Assembly: GCA_964535825.1 (NCBI GenBank)
Contig: CAZHUC010000001.1
Span: 447,849 to 511,848, forward strand
Origin: CAZAQK01 sp964535825
GTDB taxonomy: Bacteria; Pseudomonadota; Alphaproteobacteria; Rickettsiales; SXRF01
Direction of reading: 5' to 3'
DNA length: 64,000 bases
The translations under genes and the position numbers were made by a program. The notes beneath the pieces were generated by a model that was given only the letters and a program-made list of their open reading frames with translations, searched no databases and was not told the origin of the DNA. Positions 1 through 8,114 of the stretch are shown one piece after another (positions within the stretch are counted from its first letter, which is position 1; every line of letters starts with the position of its first letter).

Positions 1-177
1 CGTGTTGAACTTCGTGGCTTTGGCGCTTTCTCTATCCGTAAGCGCGAAGCTCGCAAGGCACGCAACCCTAAGAACGGTCAGGAAGTTAATATCGGTGAGC
101 GTTTCGCCATTTATTTCCGTACCGGTAAAGAACTGCGCGAGCGCATCAATAAGCCCTCCGTTATCGTTCGCAATTAA
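1..177 (+). CDS. ihfB: Integration host factor subunit beta (C-terminal part)
   Basis: Open at the left edge, so only the last 58 residues are visible. They begin RVELRGFGAFSIRKR and continue through a basic arm with RNPKNGQ, the minor-groove DNA-binding beta-arm of the HU/IHF family, then GKELRERIN. IHF-beta forms a heterodimer with IHF-alpha and bends DNA. IHF-beta rather than HU is preferred because of the RVELRGFG start and because ihfB is normally followed by lapA and trpF in alphaproteobacteria, as here. The stop codon is only 4 bases before the likely start of lapA. Confidence 0.9.
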   Translation, partial: RVELRGFGAFSIRKREARKARNPKNGQEVNIGERFAIYFRTGKELRERINKPSVIVRN

Positions 178-181
178 TTAA

Positions 182-526
182 TTGTTCTCCAAGCTATTAC
201 GCACAGCTAGAACCATATTCATAGCGTGTGTTTCGCTGTTGTTCATTGTGTTCGCGGCCAGCAACCATGAGGTGGTGAGCCTGAGCCTGTTCCCTCTCTC
301 CTACGCCATTGATCTTCCGGCATTCCTGCTGGTCATACTCAGTATATTCGCAGGGGCGTTGATAAGTCTGGTGGTGGTAAGCGGCAGGCTCAGCAATATG
401 AAATTGCAATATCTTTCTGAAAAAAAACGGGCGCATACACTGGAAACAGAACTCAAAGGTTTGCGCGCAAAACAAACCTCTATGTCCACACTGCCCGACA
501 TCACCTCCAATGACACGTCGCGTTAA
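182..526 (+). CDS. lapA: LapA-domain membrane protein (DUF1049)
   Basis: A 114-residue protein with two hydrophobic segments (about residues 8-28 and 42-66), then a charged, coiled-coil-prone tail (about 70-105). This is the architecture of the LapA/DUF1049 family, small inner-membrane proteins that in enterobacteria work with LapB in regulating lipopolysaccharide synthesis. It sits between ihfB and trpF, the usual alphaproteobacterial position. The start is an unusual TTG without a clear ribosome-binding site, 4 bases after the ihfB stop, so translational coupling to ihfB is likely. Its end overlaps trpF by 17 bases. No in-frame ATG exists near the N-terminus. Function is by family only. Confidence 0.8.
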   Translation: MFSKLLRTARTIFIACVSLLFIVFAASNHEVVSLSLFPLSYAIDLPAFLLVILSIFAGALISLVVVSGRLSNMKLQYLSEKKRAHTLETELKGLRAKQTSMSTLPDITSNDTSR

Positions 527-1136
527 GATCTGCGGGCTGAAGGATGCCACGCATATCCAGTCAGCTGTATCAGCGGGCGCAGATCTCGTTGGGTTCGTAC
601 ACTATCAGAAGTCACCACGTCATATCGAACTAGCAGATATTTCTAAGCTTATACGCAACCTGCCAAAGCATGTTGCATCCGTACTGGTGACTGTAAACCC
701 AACGGATGACTGGCTGGATTCCATAGATTTTCCTGTAAGCTATTTGCAGCTTCACGGCGATGAATCCCCAGCGCGTGTACAAGAGATAAAAGCAAAGCTG
801 CCGCATATAAAAATTATCAAGGCCATCGCTGTAAGTAATGCCAAGGATATTGAGGCTGCAGACGCCTATCTTAACTGCGTTGACATATTGCTATTTGATA
901 CGAAGGTAGAAAATATGCATGGTGGCAGCGGCAAAACGTTTGATTGGTCTTTGCTAAAGAACAAAAATATCTCCATGCCATGGATACTTTCCGGAGGGCT
1001 GAATATACACAATATCAAAGAGGCCATTTCCCAAACCAATACAGCCATCGTGGATGTATCTTCTGGTGTTGAAAGCTCTGCAGGTGTAAAAGATGCAGCA
1101 TTGATAAAACAATTCATTGAAGCGGTGAAGAACTGA
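510..1136 (+). CDS. trpF: Phosphoribosylanthranilate isomerase
   Basis: Catalyses the Amadori rearrangement of phosphoribosylanthranilate to CdRP in tryptophan synthesis. The 208-residue protein has the family's opening KICGLKDATHI with the catalytic Cys, the LQLHGDE strand, the LLFDTK strand with the catalytic Asp, GGSGKTFDW, and WILSGGLN near the phosphate-binding end. The terminal VDVSSGVES motif is also present. Length is normal. Its start lies inside the end of lapA and its stop overlaps the trpB start (TGATG), so lapA-trpF-trpB-trpA is a tightly coupled operon. No attenuator or leader peptide is visible within the window. Confidence 0.96.
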   Translation: MTRRVKICGLKDATHIQSAVSAGADLVGFVHYQKSPRHIELADISKLIRNLPKHVASVLVTVNPTDDWLDSIDFPVSYLQLHGDESPARVQEIKAKLPHIKIIKAIAVSNAKDIEAADAYLNCVDILLFDTKVENMHGGSGKTFDWSLLKNKNISMPWILSGGLNIHNIKEAISQTNTAIVDVSSGVESSAGVKDAALIKQFIEAVKN

Positions 1137-2338
1137 TGAAACTGAACCTTGCAGGCCCTAACAAAGACGGTCATTTTGGTCATTATGGTGGCCGTTATGT
1201 GGCGGAAACCTTGATGCCGCTTATCCTGCAGGTGGAAAAGGCCTATTATGCAGCTAAACTCGATCCTGAGTTCAAGAAGGAGCTGGATTATTATTTTGAA
1301 CATTACATCGGCCGGCCTAGCCCGCTGTATTTTGCTTCCCGCCTGACCCAGCATTGCAAAGGCGCAAAAATTTATTTCAAACGCGATGAGTTGAACCATA
1401 CCGGCGCGCATAAGATTAATAACTGCATTGGTCAGGCATTGCTTGCGAAGCGTTTGGGTAAAAAACGCATCATCGCAGAAACCGGCGCGGGGCAGCATGG
1501 TGTTGCTACTGCCACTGTATGCGCTCTCTTCGGCCTTGAATGTGTGATCTATATGGGCGCTAAGGATATTGAGCGCCAATCACCCAACGTATTCCGCATG
1601 AAGCTGCTGGGCGCAGAGCTCAGGCCTGTACATGCCGGTTCAAAATCGCTGAAAGATGCAATGAACGAAGCACTGCGTGACTGGGTGACCAATGTTGATA
1701 ACACCTATTACCTTATCGGCACGACGGCAGGCCCACACCCTTTCCCTGAAATGGTACGGGATTTCCAGTCTGTCATTGGTCGTGAGACGCGTGAGCAAAT
1801 GCAAAAGGCAGAAGGTCGCCTGCCGGATACACTGGTGGCCTGTATCGGTGGTGGCTCAAATGCTATCGGCCTTTTCCACCCCTTCCTTGCTGATGAGAAT
1901 GTAGGGCTTATTGGTGTAGAAGCAGCGGGACACGGATTAGACAGTGGCGAGCATGCCGCCTCCATAACCCAAGGCAAGCCCGGTGTACTGCATGGCTGCC
2001 GCACCTACCTGCTTCAGGATGATGACGGGCAGATCAAAGAAGCGCATTCCATTTCTGCCGGGCTTGATTACCCGGGCATTGGCCCGGAACACGCATGGCT
2101 GCATGACAGCAAACGTGTGAATTATGTGAGTGTTACGGATGATGAAGCGCTGCAAGCATTCCAGGCCGTCTCCAAATTAGAAGGCATCATCCCTGCCCTT
2201 GAACCATCCCACGCGCTGGCACATGTGCTGAAAATAGCACCTGATCTGCCGGCCAATCACCTGATGGTGGTGAATCTCTGCGGCCGTGGCGATAAAGATA
2301 TACTTACCGTGGCAAGCGCACTGGGAGTAACGCTGTGA
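1136..2338 (+). CDS. trpB: Tryptophan synthase beta chain
   Basis: PLP enzyme that joins indole and serine to make tryptophan. The 400-residue length is standard. Visible signatures are YVAETLMP near the N-terminus, the PLP lysine in HTGAHKINN (about residue 87), AETGAGQHG, the phosphate-binding loop GGGSNAIG, and the C-terminal LCGRGDKD. It works as an alpha2-beta2 complex with the TrpA encoded immediately downstream, whose GTG start overlaps this stop (GTGA). It belongs to the canonical TrpB1 type that partners with TrpA. Confidence 0.98.
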   Translation: MKLNLAGPNKDGHFGHYGGRYVAETLMPLILQVEKAYYAAKLDPEFKKELDYYFEHYIGRPSPLYFASRLTQHCKGAKIYFKRDELNHTGAHKINNCIGQALLAKRLGKKRIIAETGAGQHGVATATVCALFGLECVIYMGAKDIERQSPNVFRMKLLGAELRPVHAGSKSLKDAMNEALRDWVTNVDNTYYLIGTTAGPHPFPEMVRDFQSVIGRETREQMQKAEGRLPDTLVACIGGGSNAIGLFHPFLADENVGLIGVEAAGHGLDSGEHAASITQGKPGVLHGCRTYLLQDDDGQIKEAHSISAGLDYPGIGPEHAWLHDSKRVNYVSVTDDEALQAFQAVSKLEGIIPALEPSHALAHVLKIAPDLPANHLMVVNLCGRGDKDILTVASALGVTL

Positions 2339-3129
2339 CCGCTCGCATCAAACAGGTTTTTGATACGGCAAGGTCACAGAATCGTGCGGCACTCGTCACC
2401 TTCATGATGGGCGGTGACCCTAACCTTGAGGCTACCGGCGCATTACTTGATACCCTGCCGGATGCCGGTGCTGATATCATCGAGATCGGCGTGCCCTTCT
2501 CCGACCCTATGGCCGATGGGCCAGTGATCGAAGCCGCTGGCAAACGCTCTATCGCCAAAGGCACAACGCTTAAATCTATTCTTGGCGCCGTGCAGACGTT
2601 CCGTGAAAAGAATAAGAAAACACCTGTTATCCTGATGGGGTATTACAACCCGATATACCGTTATGGAGTAAGTAATTTCTGTAAGGACGCCGGTGTCGCT
2701 GGTGTTGATGGGCTTATCATCGTTGACCTTCCGCCGGAAGAAGAGCGCGAGATCACAGCGCATCTGGAACAGAATGACCTGCGCCTTATCCGCCTTATTG
2801 CCCCTACCAGCGATACAGAGCGCGTAAAGCTGATAACCGCCTCGGCCAGTGGCTTTGTGTATTATATCTCGGTAACGGGTGTAACAGGTGCGGCCACTGC
2901 CAGCAGCGATGACCTGTCAGCAAAACTCGATGCACTTCATAAAAACACCGCCCTGCCGATAGCAGTAGGCTTTGGCATAAAAACAGCCGAGCAGGTGAAA
3001 GCCGCAGCACAGCATGCCGATGCTGTGGTGGTGGGGTCAGCCTTGGTGAAGATCATTGCTGAAAGCAAGAGCCCTGCTCAAGATGCCGCTGCGTTTGTAA
3101 AGCAGCTCACGGCTGGGCTAACAAAATAG
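2335..3129 (+). CDS. trpA: Tryptophan synthase alpha chain
   Basis: Cleaves indole-3-glycerol phosphate to indole, which is channelled to TrpB. The 264 residues form a TIM barrel. The catalytic Glu is in DIIEIGVPFSDP, the catalytic Asp follows in PMADGPVIE, and YYISVTGVTGA and VGFGIKT are phosphate-binding segments. It starts with GTG inside the trpB stop. The last 23 bases overlap the 3' end of the convergent glutamine-synthetase-like gene. In most alphaproteobacteria trpA is followed by accD and folC; here those genes are absent and the strand flips. Confidence 0.97.
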   Translation: MTARIKQVFDTARSQNRAALVTFMMGGDPNLEATGALLDTLPDAGADIIEIGVPFSDPMADGPVIEAAGKRSIAKGTTLKSILGAVQTFREKNKKTPVILMGYYNPIYRYGVSNFCKDAGVAGVDGLIIVDLPPEEEREITAHLEQNDLRLIRLIAPTSDTERVKLITASASGFVYYISVTGVTGAATASSDDLSAKLDALHKNTALPIAVGFGIKTAEQVKAAAQHADAVVVGSALVKIIAESKSPAQDAAAFVKQLTAGLTK

Positions 3130-3892
3130 CCTTTAATTTGGGTAGCTCGTACATATCCAGCGCAGCATCGCCGTATATCTGTGGTGGGAGTTCTGGTTTG
3201 TGCATTAGGCCATGATGGATACCTGATAAAATAGCCGCAATAACTGCCTCAGGTTCAGCATCCGCCCCTGCGACGCGATGTTCTATCCTTTTATTGTCAT
3301 GGGCACTGTCTGGCAGCCGAACCGCCACGGTGCGGTTATTTGCTCCCCAACTGATCGTAAGTGGTGCATTCGATCTCTCTACAAAACGGGCATAAGACGC
3401 TTCCGTGGGGGCAAATACAGGCATGGATTCCTGCATGGTTGCCAATAGTCCGCTGATAGAGAATTTTAGCTCATCACTAATGATCTCATCTTTTTTATAG
3501 AACACATTTTCACTCATGCTGTTCTCAAGATGCACATGGATATGCAGCCCACTACCCGGCTGATCAGGAAGAGGTTTGGCGGAGAAATCTGCTTTAAGGC
3601 CATACTGGCCAGCTAAATCAGAGATGAGTTGCTTGGCTAACTTGGTGTTATTTGCACAGGATGCAGCGTCTGAAGGGAGGAGGGCGATCTCATATTGCCC
3701 CTCTCCTTTTTCTTTTTCATGTTTCTGCAGGCTGATATTGCGCTGCTGGCAATGCGTGTGCACACCCTGCCAGAAAGCCTTGGGCACATCCTTACCATGT
3801 AAATAGAATTCTATTTCAGAGGCAATGACCGGCGTGAGGGAAAACTCAGCCAGCAACAGCCGTGATACATCCGTGATGGATCTATGCAGCAA
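3107..3892 (-). CDS. Glutamine synthetase catalytic-domain protein, short form
   Basis: A 261-residue protein matching only the C-terminal catalytic barrel of glutamine synthetase. Visible are SEIEFYL (metal-ligand Glu), GEGQYEI, GSGLHIHVHL (metal-ligand His), PTEASYARF, the ATP/phosphate Arg segment SWGANNRTVAVR and IEHRVAGADAEPE. The N-terminal beta-grasp domain, which completes the active site between subunits, is missing. Full GlnA-type enzymes have about 450 residues. It may be a gamma-glutamyl-polyamine-type ligase relative (PuuA/GlnT) or a degenerate enzyme. The start overlaps the end of trxA by 11 bases, so the two are probably co-transcribed. It occupies the place of accD-folC in related genomes. 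Confidence 0.75.
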   Translation of the reverse strand: MLHRSITDVSRLLLAEFSLTPVIASEIEFYLHGKDVPKAFWQGVHTHCQQRNISLQKHEKEKGEGQYEIALLPSDAASCANNTKLAKQLISDLAGQYGLKADFSAKPLPDQPGSGLHIHVHLENSMSENVFYKKDEIISDELKFSISGLLATMQESMPVFAPTEASYARFVERSNAPLTISWGANNRTVAVRLPDSAHDNKRIEHRVAGADAEPEAVIAAILSGIHHGLMHKPELPPQIYGDAALDMYELPKLKAILLAQP

Positions 3893-4205
3893 TTATTGAA
3901 TCTATCCATTCCACCAGTTTGCTTTTAGGCAGCGAACCAACTTTGGTGGATACAGCCTGACCGTTCTTGAAGATAATCAGGGTTGGGATGCCTCTTACGC
4001 CGTATTTCTGAGGCGTGCCAGGGTTCTTGTCGATATTTACTTTAGCGATGGTGATCTTACCCGCGCGCTCACTGGCGATCTCATCCAGAAGCGGGCCGAT
4101 CTGACGGCAAGGGCCACACCATTCTGCCCAGAAATCAACCAGCACAGGCTCGGCTGCTTTCAGTACTTTCTGTTCAAATTCGTTATCGTCGATGTGAAGC
4201 GTCAT
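3882..4205 (-). CDS. trxA: Thioredoxin
   Basis: A 107-residue cytoplasmic thioredoxin with the active site AEWCGPCRQI (about residues 28-37), the conserved cis-Pro segment RGIPTLIIFKNG and the terminal GSLPKSKL. It reduces protein disulfides with electrons from thioredoxin reductase. Length and motifs are fully standard, with no signal peptide. It lies directly downstream of addA, 29 bases apart, on the same strand, the normal alphaproteobacterial neighbour, and upstream of the glutamine-synthetase-like gene. Confidence 0.95.
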   Translation of the reverse strand: MTLHIDDNEFEQKVLKAAEPVLVDFWAEWCGPCRQIGPLLDEIASERAGKITIAKVNIDKNPGTPQKYGVRGIPTLIIFKNGQAVSTKVGSLPKSKLVEWIDSIIAA

Positions 4206-4234
4206 GGTGTCCCCTTTTTTGGAAAAGATAATAA

Positions 4235-7200
4235 TTATATGTAGGAATCAAATGTGGATTCGTCAAGTAAAGCATCAGGAATTAGCTGCATACGCGCTGA
4301 TGATGTCCACAGTAGTGCGCAATGCACCTGTTTCTTCGGATATATCTTGGAAAGCAGCAGCTTATAGAGGGTCATTTGCCGCAAATAGGCGGTTGGAAGC
4401 TCTGGTGGCATGCTGCCGGTCTTGTAATCCACTATCAAAACATCATCCCCAACCGACAGACGGTCTATCTGGCCAGACACTGTATATGGCCTGCCAGCTA
4501 TCTCCACTACGCCGGTTACAGGCACTTCTGCCATGCTGCCTTGAGCAAAGACCTTTGCAAATTCCGTGTGGGTTATGATGCCAAGTGCTTCATTGATGCA
4601 GGAGGTACGTTCCTTATCATCCAAAGTGGCACGGAAACGATCTGCGATCTGATTGGCCAGATGTACGCGTTTTAGCTCTGCTATATCCGGCAAATGTTGG
4701 AGCAGTAAATGGATGCATTGCCCCCTGCTATAGGTTTTTCTGGCCTGTAGTGGCGATATACCCGCAGGCTCATCATCCGCAAATTTTGATGGGGTCAGTG
4801 GTTTTGCATATTCAGCCGGTGGAGCAAGTTGTTCGTTCAGGTAGCTGAAATCAATGTTCTGAGACGCACCGTCTGGCTTTGTAGGCGCTGGCGACTGCTT
4901 CTTTAATAACACAGGCGTACCGAGCCTTAAGCCACTACCTTTGGCTGTCTGGTATGGTGTGGCAACAGCCTGCAGGCTTCTGAATACAATATCGTACCAT
5001 GTATCCGTTGTGGCCTTTTTATTCTCCGTCGCACCGCCGATGCACAGCATATCTTCCGCACGCGTCAGGGCGACATAAAGCTGCCTGCAATACTCTGCGT
5101 GTATCTCGCTTTGTTCGCCTTCTTTTAGCGAGTTGGTATAGGTATCATGTGCTTTTGCATGTTCAGGCCAAAATGGCAATGACTCATCATTCCAGAACAT
5201 TTTTTCAAGTACGGTTGGTTTCTTTGCGGTATCCGGCAAAATAACGATGGGGGCTTGCAAGCCTTTTGCACCATGAATGGTCATGATGCGCACCTGCCCT
5301 CTCGCCTGATCCATATCACGCTTTATCTCGCTCTGGCTGTTATTCAGCCAATAAATGAAGCCCTGCAGACTAGGCACATGTGATCTTTCATATACCAGTG
5401 CCTGCGAAAGAAATTCATCAATAGGATCATCATATTCTTCGCCCATACGCCCGGTGATACGGCTACGCACAGCATGCGTATCGAGTAATAATGTATAAAG
5501 CTCGAACGGCGCAATAAAATCTGCCTTGCTGCGGAACGCTGCAATGAGTTCATAAGCATCCTGCAGGGTTTTGCTGTTAGCCGCCTCTTCCCCTAACCTC
5601 TGCCAGAGCGACCTGCCGCCACGGTTATAGGCAAGCTGGAATAGCGCTTCTTCTGAGATATTGCATATCGGGCTTTTTAATACACAGGCGAGCGAAAGGT
5701 CATCCTCCGGCAATAGCAATATCTGGCCAAATGCGATGAGATCCTGCACCGCAAGATTCTCGGTTAGTTGCATGCGGTCTATACCCGCCACGGGTATATT
5801 CCTGCGCTTGAGCGCACTAGATATTTTTCCTACCAGATCGGTGCGTGTGCGCACCAGTATCATAATGTCACCGGCATTGACCGGTCGCCCCTTGCTTTCA
5901 AGCCACATGGGCGCTTCCAGCCATGATGCGATGGTATCTGCGATATGTTTCACCAGCCGGCTTTTTGCAGAATAATTGATCTCATCATCTTTACCTGTGA
6001 ATGGCCAAACCTCTACATAACCAGTATGCCCTGTGCGGTGTGCAATATGTTCCAGAGGTGAATCATTGAAGGTTATATTGCCTTTCAGGGCAGGGTCAGC
6101 GCATACTTTATCAACGGCCTGTAGCACCGCAGGCAGCGAGCGATACGAAGTATTCAGGCTGCGTACCTCTGCCCTTCCCCCTGAATCTTTGATGCGGTTG
6201 GCGAAATAATCCTGCATCTCCTTAAGTGCGCGTACATCTGCACCCTGGAAGCGGTAAATGGACTGCTTTTCATCACCCACGATAAACAGCGTGCGTTCTG
6301 TGGCCTCACGCGTACCTTTACCCGCAAAGAATTCTTCCGACAGGGCACGGATGATATGCCACTGCGCCGGGCTGGTATCCTGTGCCTCATCCACCAGAAT
6401 ATGATCGATACCACCATCAAGCTTATACAGCACCCATGATGAAATATCAGAGATAGTAAGCAGCCTGCTTGCGGTCAGGATGAGGTCATCATAATCCATC
6501 TGCGCGTGCGTTTGCTTTTCTGCCTCATAGAATGAAAGCAGCGCATGCGCTACCGTAAGTATGTGGCAACTGCGCGTCGCTATCGCTATCGCCCTGCACT
6601 TATTCTCAAACTCCAAGGCGCGGTCGCGTTCAGAGGTGAGTATCTCGATCAATGCCTCATCATGCAGCGTTTTAGCTGTGAAGATGTTCTTGCGTTTGGT
6701 TTGGTCTGTTTTGGTTAGATAGGTCTGGCAATAGGCTTGAGCGGCTTGCAGGTTTCTTTCCGGCTTTTCCAGCCAGCGCGCAAGACCACTTGCCGTTTGC
6801 TTGTCTGTATCACCACCTTCTGATAGCAGCGCGGCTATATGGCGCAATTTCTGTAATTGCTCATCGTCGTAAACAAAATATTTCGTAAGTAGTGCTTCTG
6901 CGCTGACATCAGGCTCTACGCCAAGTGTTTTCCATATGTGATATTTGGCATCTTCAAGCCGTGCAGCATCCCGCACGAGACTAAAGAACTCCTGCTTGTT
7001 ATTGATGATCTCTTTCAGCACATCGCGCATGGTCTGTTCACTGGCCTCGCGCGCTAATGCATTCAATGCCGTAGCCGCCTGCTGGTCATTTGCCGTGCTT
7101 TGGGAGAACAGCCTCATCTTGGCGGTATGCAGCATCTCTTCTTCGCTGCGACTATCCATCAGCGAGAAATGCGGGCTGATACCGGCCTCTAATGGAAAAC

Positions 7201-7591
7201 GCCTGAGCAGTGACTGGCAGAAACCATGAATTGTCTGAATACGCACACCTTCTGGGGCATCCAGCACTTTAGCGAACAGACTACGCGCAAAGGCAAGCAG
7301 GCGTTTGTCAGCTGCAATACCTGTGATCTCGGTGATGGTTTTCTTTAGTTCGTCTTCATCCATCATCACCCAACTGCCTAAGCGTTTCAGTACGCGGCTC
7401 GACATTTCGGCGGCAGCGGCATTGGTAAATGTAAGGCATAAAATGCGTGATGGCTCGACCCCGCTCAGAAGCAGCATCAATACACGGCTGGTAAGCAGGC
7501 TCGTCTTGCCCGCGCCCGCGTTGGCGGAGACAAATACAGATGAGGCGGGCAAAGGCCTATCTAACGCTGAAACTGAGGCTGAGTGCGGCAT
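4235..7591 (-). CDS. addA: Double-strand break repair helicase-nuclease AddA
   Basis: The large subunit of the AddAB helicase-nuclease, which resects double-strand breaks for RecA loading. It has 1118 residues. Helicase motif I is SANAGAGKTSLLTSRV (about 22-37). Motif II is ILVDEAQDTSPAQW and motif III GDEKQSIYRFQGA. Motif V/VI parts are MTIHGAKGLQ and YVALTRAEDML. A C-terminal RecB-type nuclease has the catalytic DRLSVGDDVLIVDYKTGS (Asp and Lys). It has the length and architecture of the alphaproteobacterial AddA. addB lies upstream on the same strand but is separated by a DUF1465 gene on the opposite strand, so addB-addA is not a simple overlapping pair here. Confidence 0.96.
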   Translation of the reverse strand: MPHSASVSALDRPLPASSVFVSANAGAGKTSLLTSRVLMLLLSGVEPSRILCLTFTNAAAAEMSSRVLKRLGSWVMMDEDELKKTITEITGIAADKRLLAFARSLFAKVLDAPEGVRIQTIHGFCQSLLRRFPLEAGISPHFSLMDSRSEEEMLHTAKMRLFSQSTANDQQAATALNALAREASEQTMRDVLKEIINNKQEFFSLVRDAARLEDAKYHIWKTLGVEPDVSAEALLTKYFVYDDEQLQKLRHIAALLSEGGDTDKQTASGLARWLEKPERNLQAAQAYCQTYLTKTDQTKRKNIFTAKTLHDEALIEILTSERDRALEFENKCRAIAIATRSCHILTVAHALLSFYEAEKQTHAQMDYDDLILTASRLLTISDISSWVLYKLDGGIDHILVDEAQDTSPAQWHIIRALSEEFFAGKGTREATERTLFIVGDEKQSIYRFQGADVRALKEMQDYFANRIKDSGGRAEVRSLNTSYRSLPAVLQAVDKVCADPALKGNITFNDSPLEHIAHRTGHTGYVEVWPFTGKDDEINYSAKSRLVKHIADTIASWLEAPMWLESKGRPVNAGDIMILVRTRTDLVGKISSALKRRNIPVAGIDRMQLTENLAVQDLIAFGQILLLPEDDLSLACVLKSPICNISEEALFQLAYNRGGRSLWQRLGEEAANSKTLQDAYELIAAFRSKADFIAPFELYTLLLDTHAVRSRITGRMGEEYDDPIDEFLSQALVYERSHVPSLQGFIYWLNNSQSEIKRDMDQARGQVRIMTIHGAKGLQAPIVILPDTAKKPTVLEKMFWNDESLPFWPEHAKAHDTYTNSLKEGEQSEIHAEYCRQLYVALTRAEDMLCIGGATENKKATTDTWYDIVFRSLQAVATPYQTAKGSGLRLGTPVLLKKQSPAPTKPDGASQNIDFSYLNEQLAPPAEYAKPLTPSKFADDEPAGISPLQARKTYSRGQCIHLLLQHLPDIAELKRVHLANQIADRFRATLDDKERTSCINEALGIITHTEFAKVFAQGSMAEVPVTGVVEIAGRPYTVSGQIDRLSVGDDVLIVDYKTGSMPPELPTAYLRQMTLYKLLLSKIYPKKQVHCALLWTSSARMQLIPDALLDESTFDSYI

Positions 7592-7629
7592 TTAGATGCA
7601 ATTTTATTAAAATGTTCACGAAAGATTAA

Positions 7630-7664
7630 TAGTAAATCAAGGAAAACTGCGGTATAATTGCGGT
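7630..7664 (+). promoter_or_regulatory. Probable promoter of the DUF1465 gene
   Basis: A perfect -10 box, TATAAT, lies at 7653-7658, 23 bases before the ATG. The -35 region is poor (around 7630-7635). TTAATAGTAAATCAA overlaps the -35 region and loosely resembles a CtrA half-site pair (TTAA-N7-TTAA), but the second half is TCAA, so CtrA binding is only a possibility. Confidence 0.45.
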
Positions 7665-7680
7665 ACAAGAAGAGTTTTGC

Positions 7681-8109
7681 ATGGCAATTGGCAAGCATAT
7701 CGTAGCAGACAGGAACGCCCCGCATGTGGTATTTATGCCCGGGTTGTTCAATGAGACCATGCAACTTTTGCATGACTCCTACGAATATTTTTCGATGTTC
7801 GGCGACGATGACCGCAGCCGCATCGAACCAAACCTGCAAACGCTTTATTCCTGTGAGATGTCGCGCATTACGCTGAGGCTTTCTGCCATCATGGCGTGGA
7901 TCATGGTGCAACGCGCCGTGTTTTCTGGGAAGATCGAGCCACAGGAAGCTGCCCGCAGCTATGTGCTGGACTTCCAGGATATCTGCATGGTGGATAACCG
8001 CATGCTGCACGGCGTATTGCCGAGCTATGTGTGCTTTCTGCTTGATCGCAGCCTTGAGCTGTATGAGCGCGTGTACCGCCTCGATTCGCAGTTTCGCAAC
8101 GTACACTAA
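7681..8109 (+). CDS. rcdA: DUF1465 / RcdA-family protein
   Basis: A 142-residue, mostly helical protein. The segment SCEMSRITLRLSAIMAWIMVQRAV (given here in outline, positions about 60-83), the earlier LFNETMQLLHDSYEYF and the closing SLELYERVYRLDSQF match the DUF1465 pattern. In Caulobacter this family is RcdA, an adaptor for ClpXP-dependent degradation of the cell-cycle regulator CtrA. No enzymatic motif is seen. It is transcribed opposite to the flanking addA and addB from its own promoter region (perfect TATAAT at 7653-7658). A purine-rich site, AAGAAGAG, lies before the ATG. Family call is fairly firm; the CtrA role here is inferred from Caulobacter. Confidence 0.8.
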   Translation: MAIGKHIVADRNAPHVVFMPGLFNETMQLLHDSYEYFSMFGDDDRSRIEPNLQTLYSCEMSRITLRLSAIMAWIMVQRAVFSGKIEPQEAARSYVLDFQDICMVDNRMLHGVLPSYVCFLLDRSLELYERVYRLDSQFRNVH

Positions 8110-8114
8110 TTTCA

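Noticed and set aside
1..177. HU protein instead of IHF-beta
   Set aside because: RVELRGFGAF and the following lapA-trpF order favour ihfB.
197..550. 117-residue minus-strand ORF
   Set aside because: Antisense to lapA and trpF, which have clear family features; no ribosome-binding site.
7622..7660. CtrA binding site before the DUF1465 gene
   Set aside because: Second half-site is TCAA rather than TTAA; kept only as a possibility, not a call.
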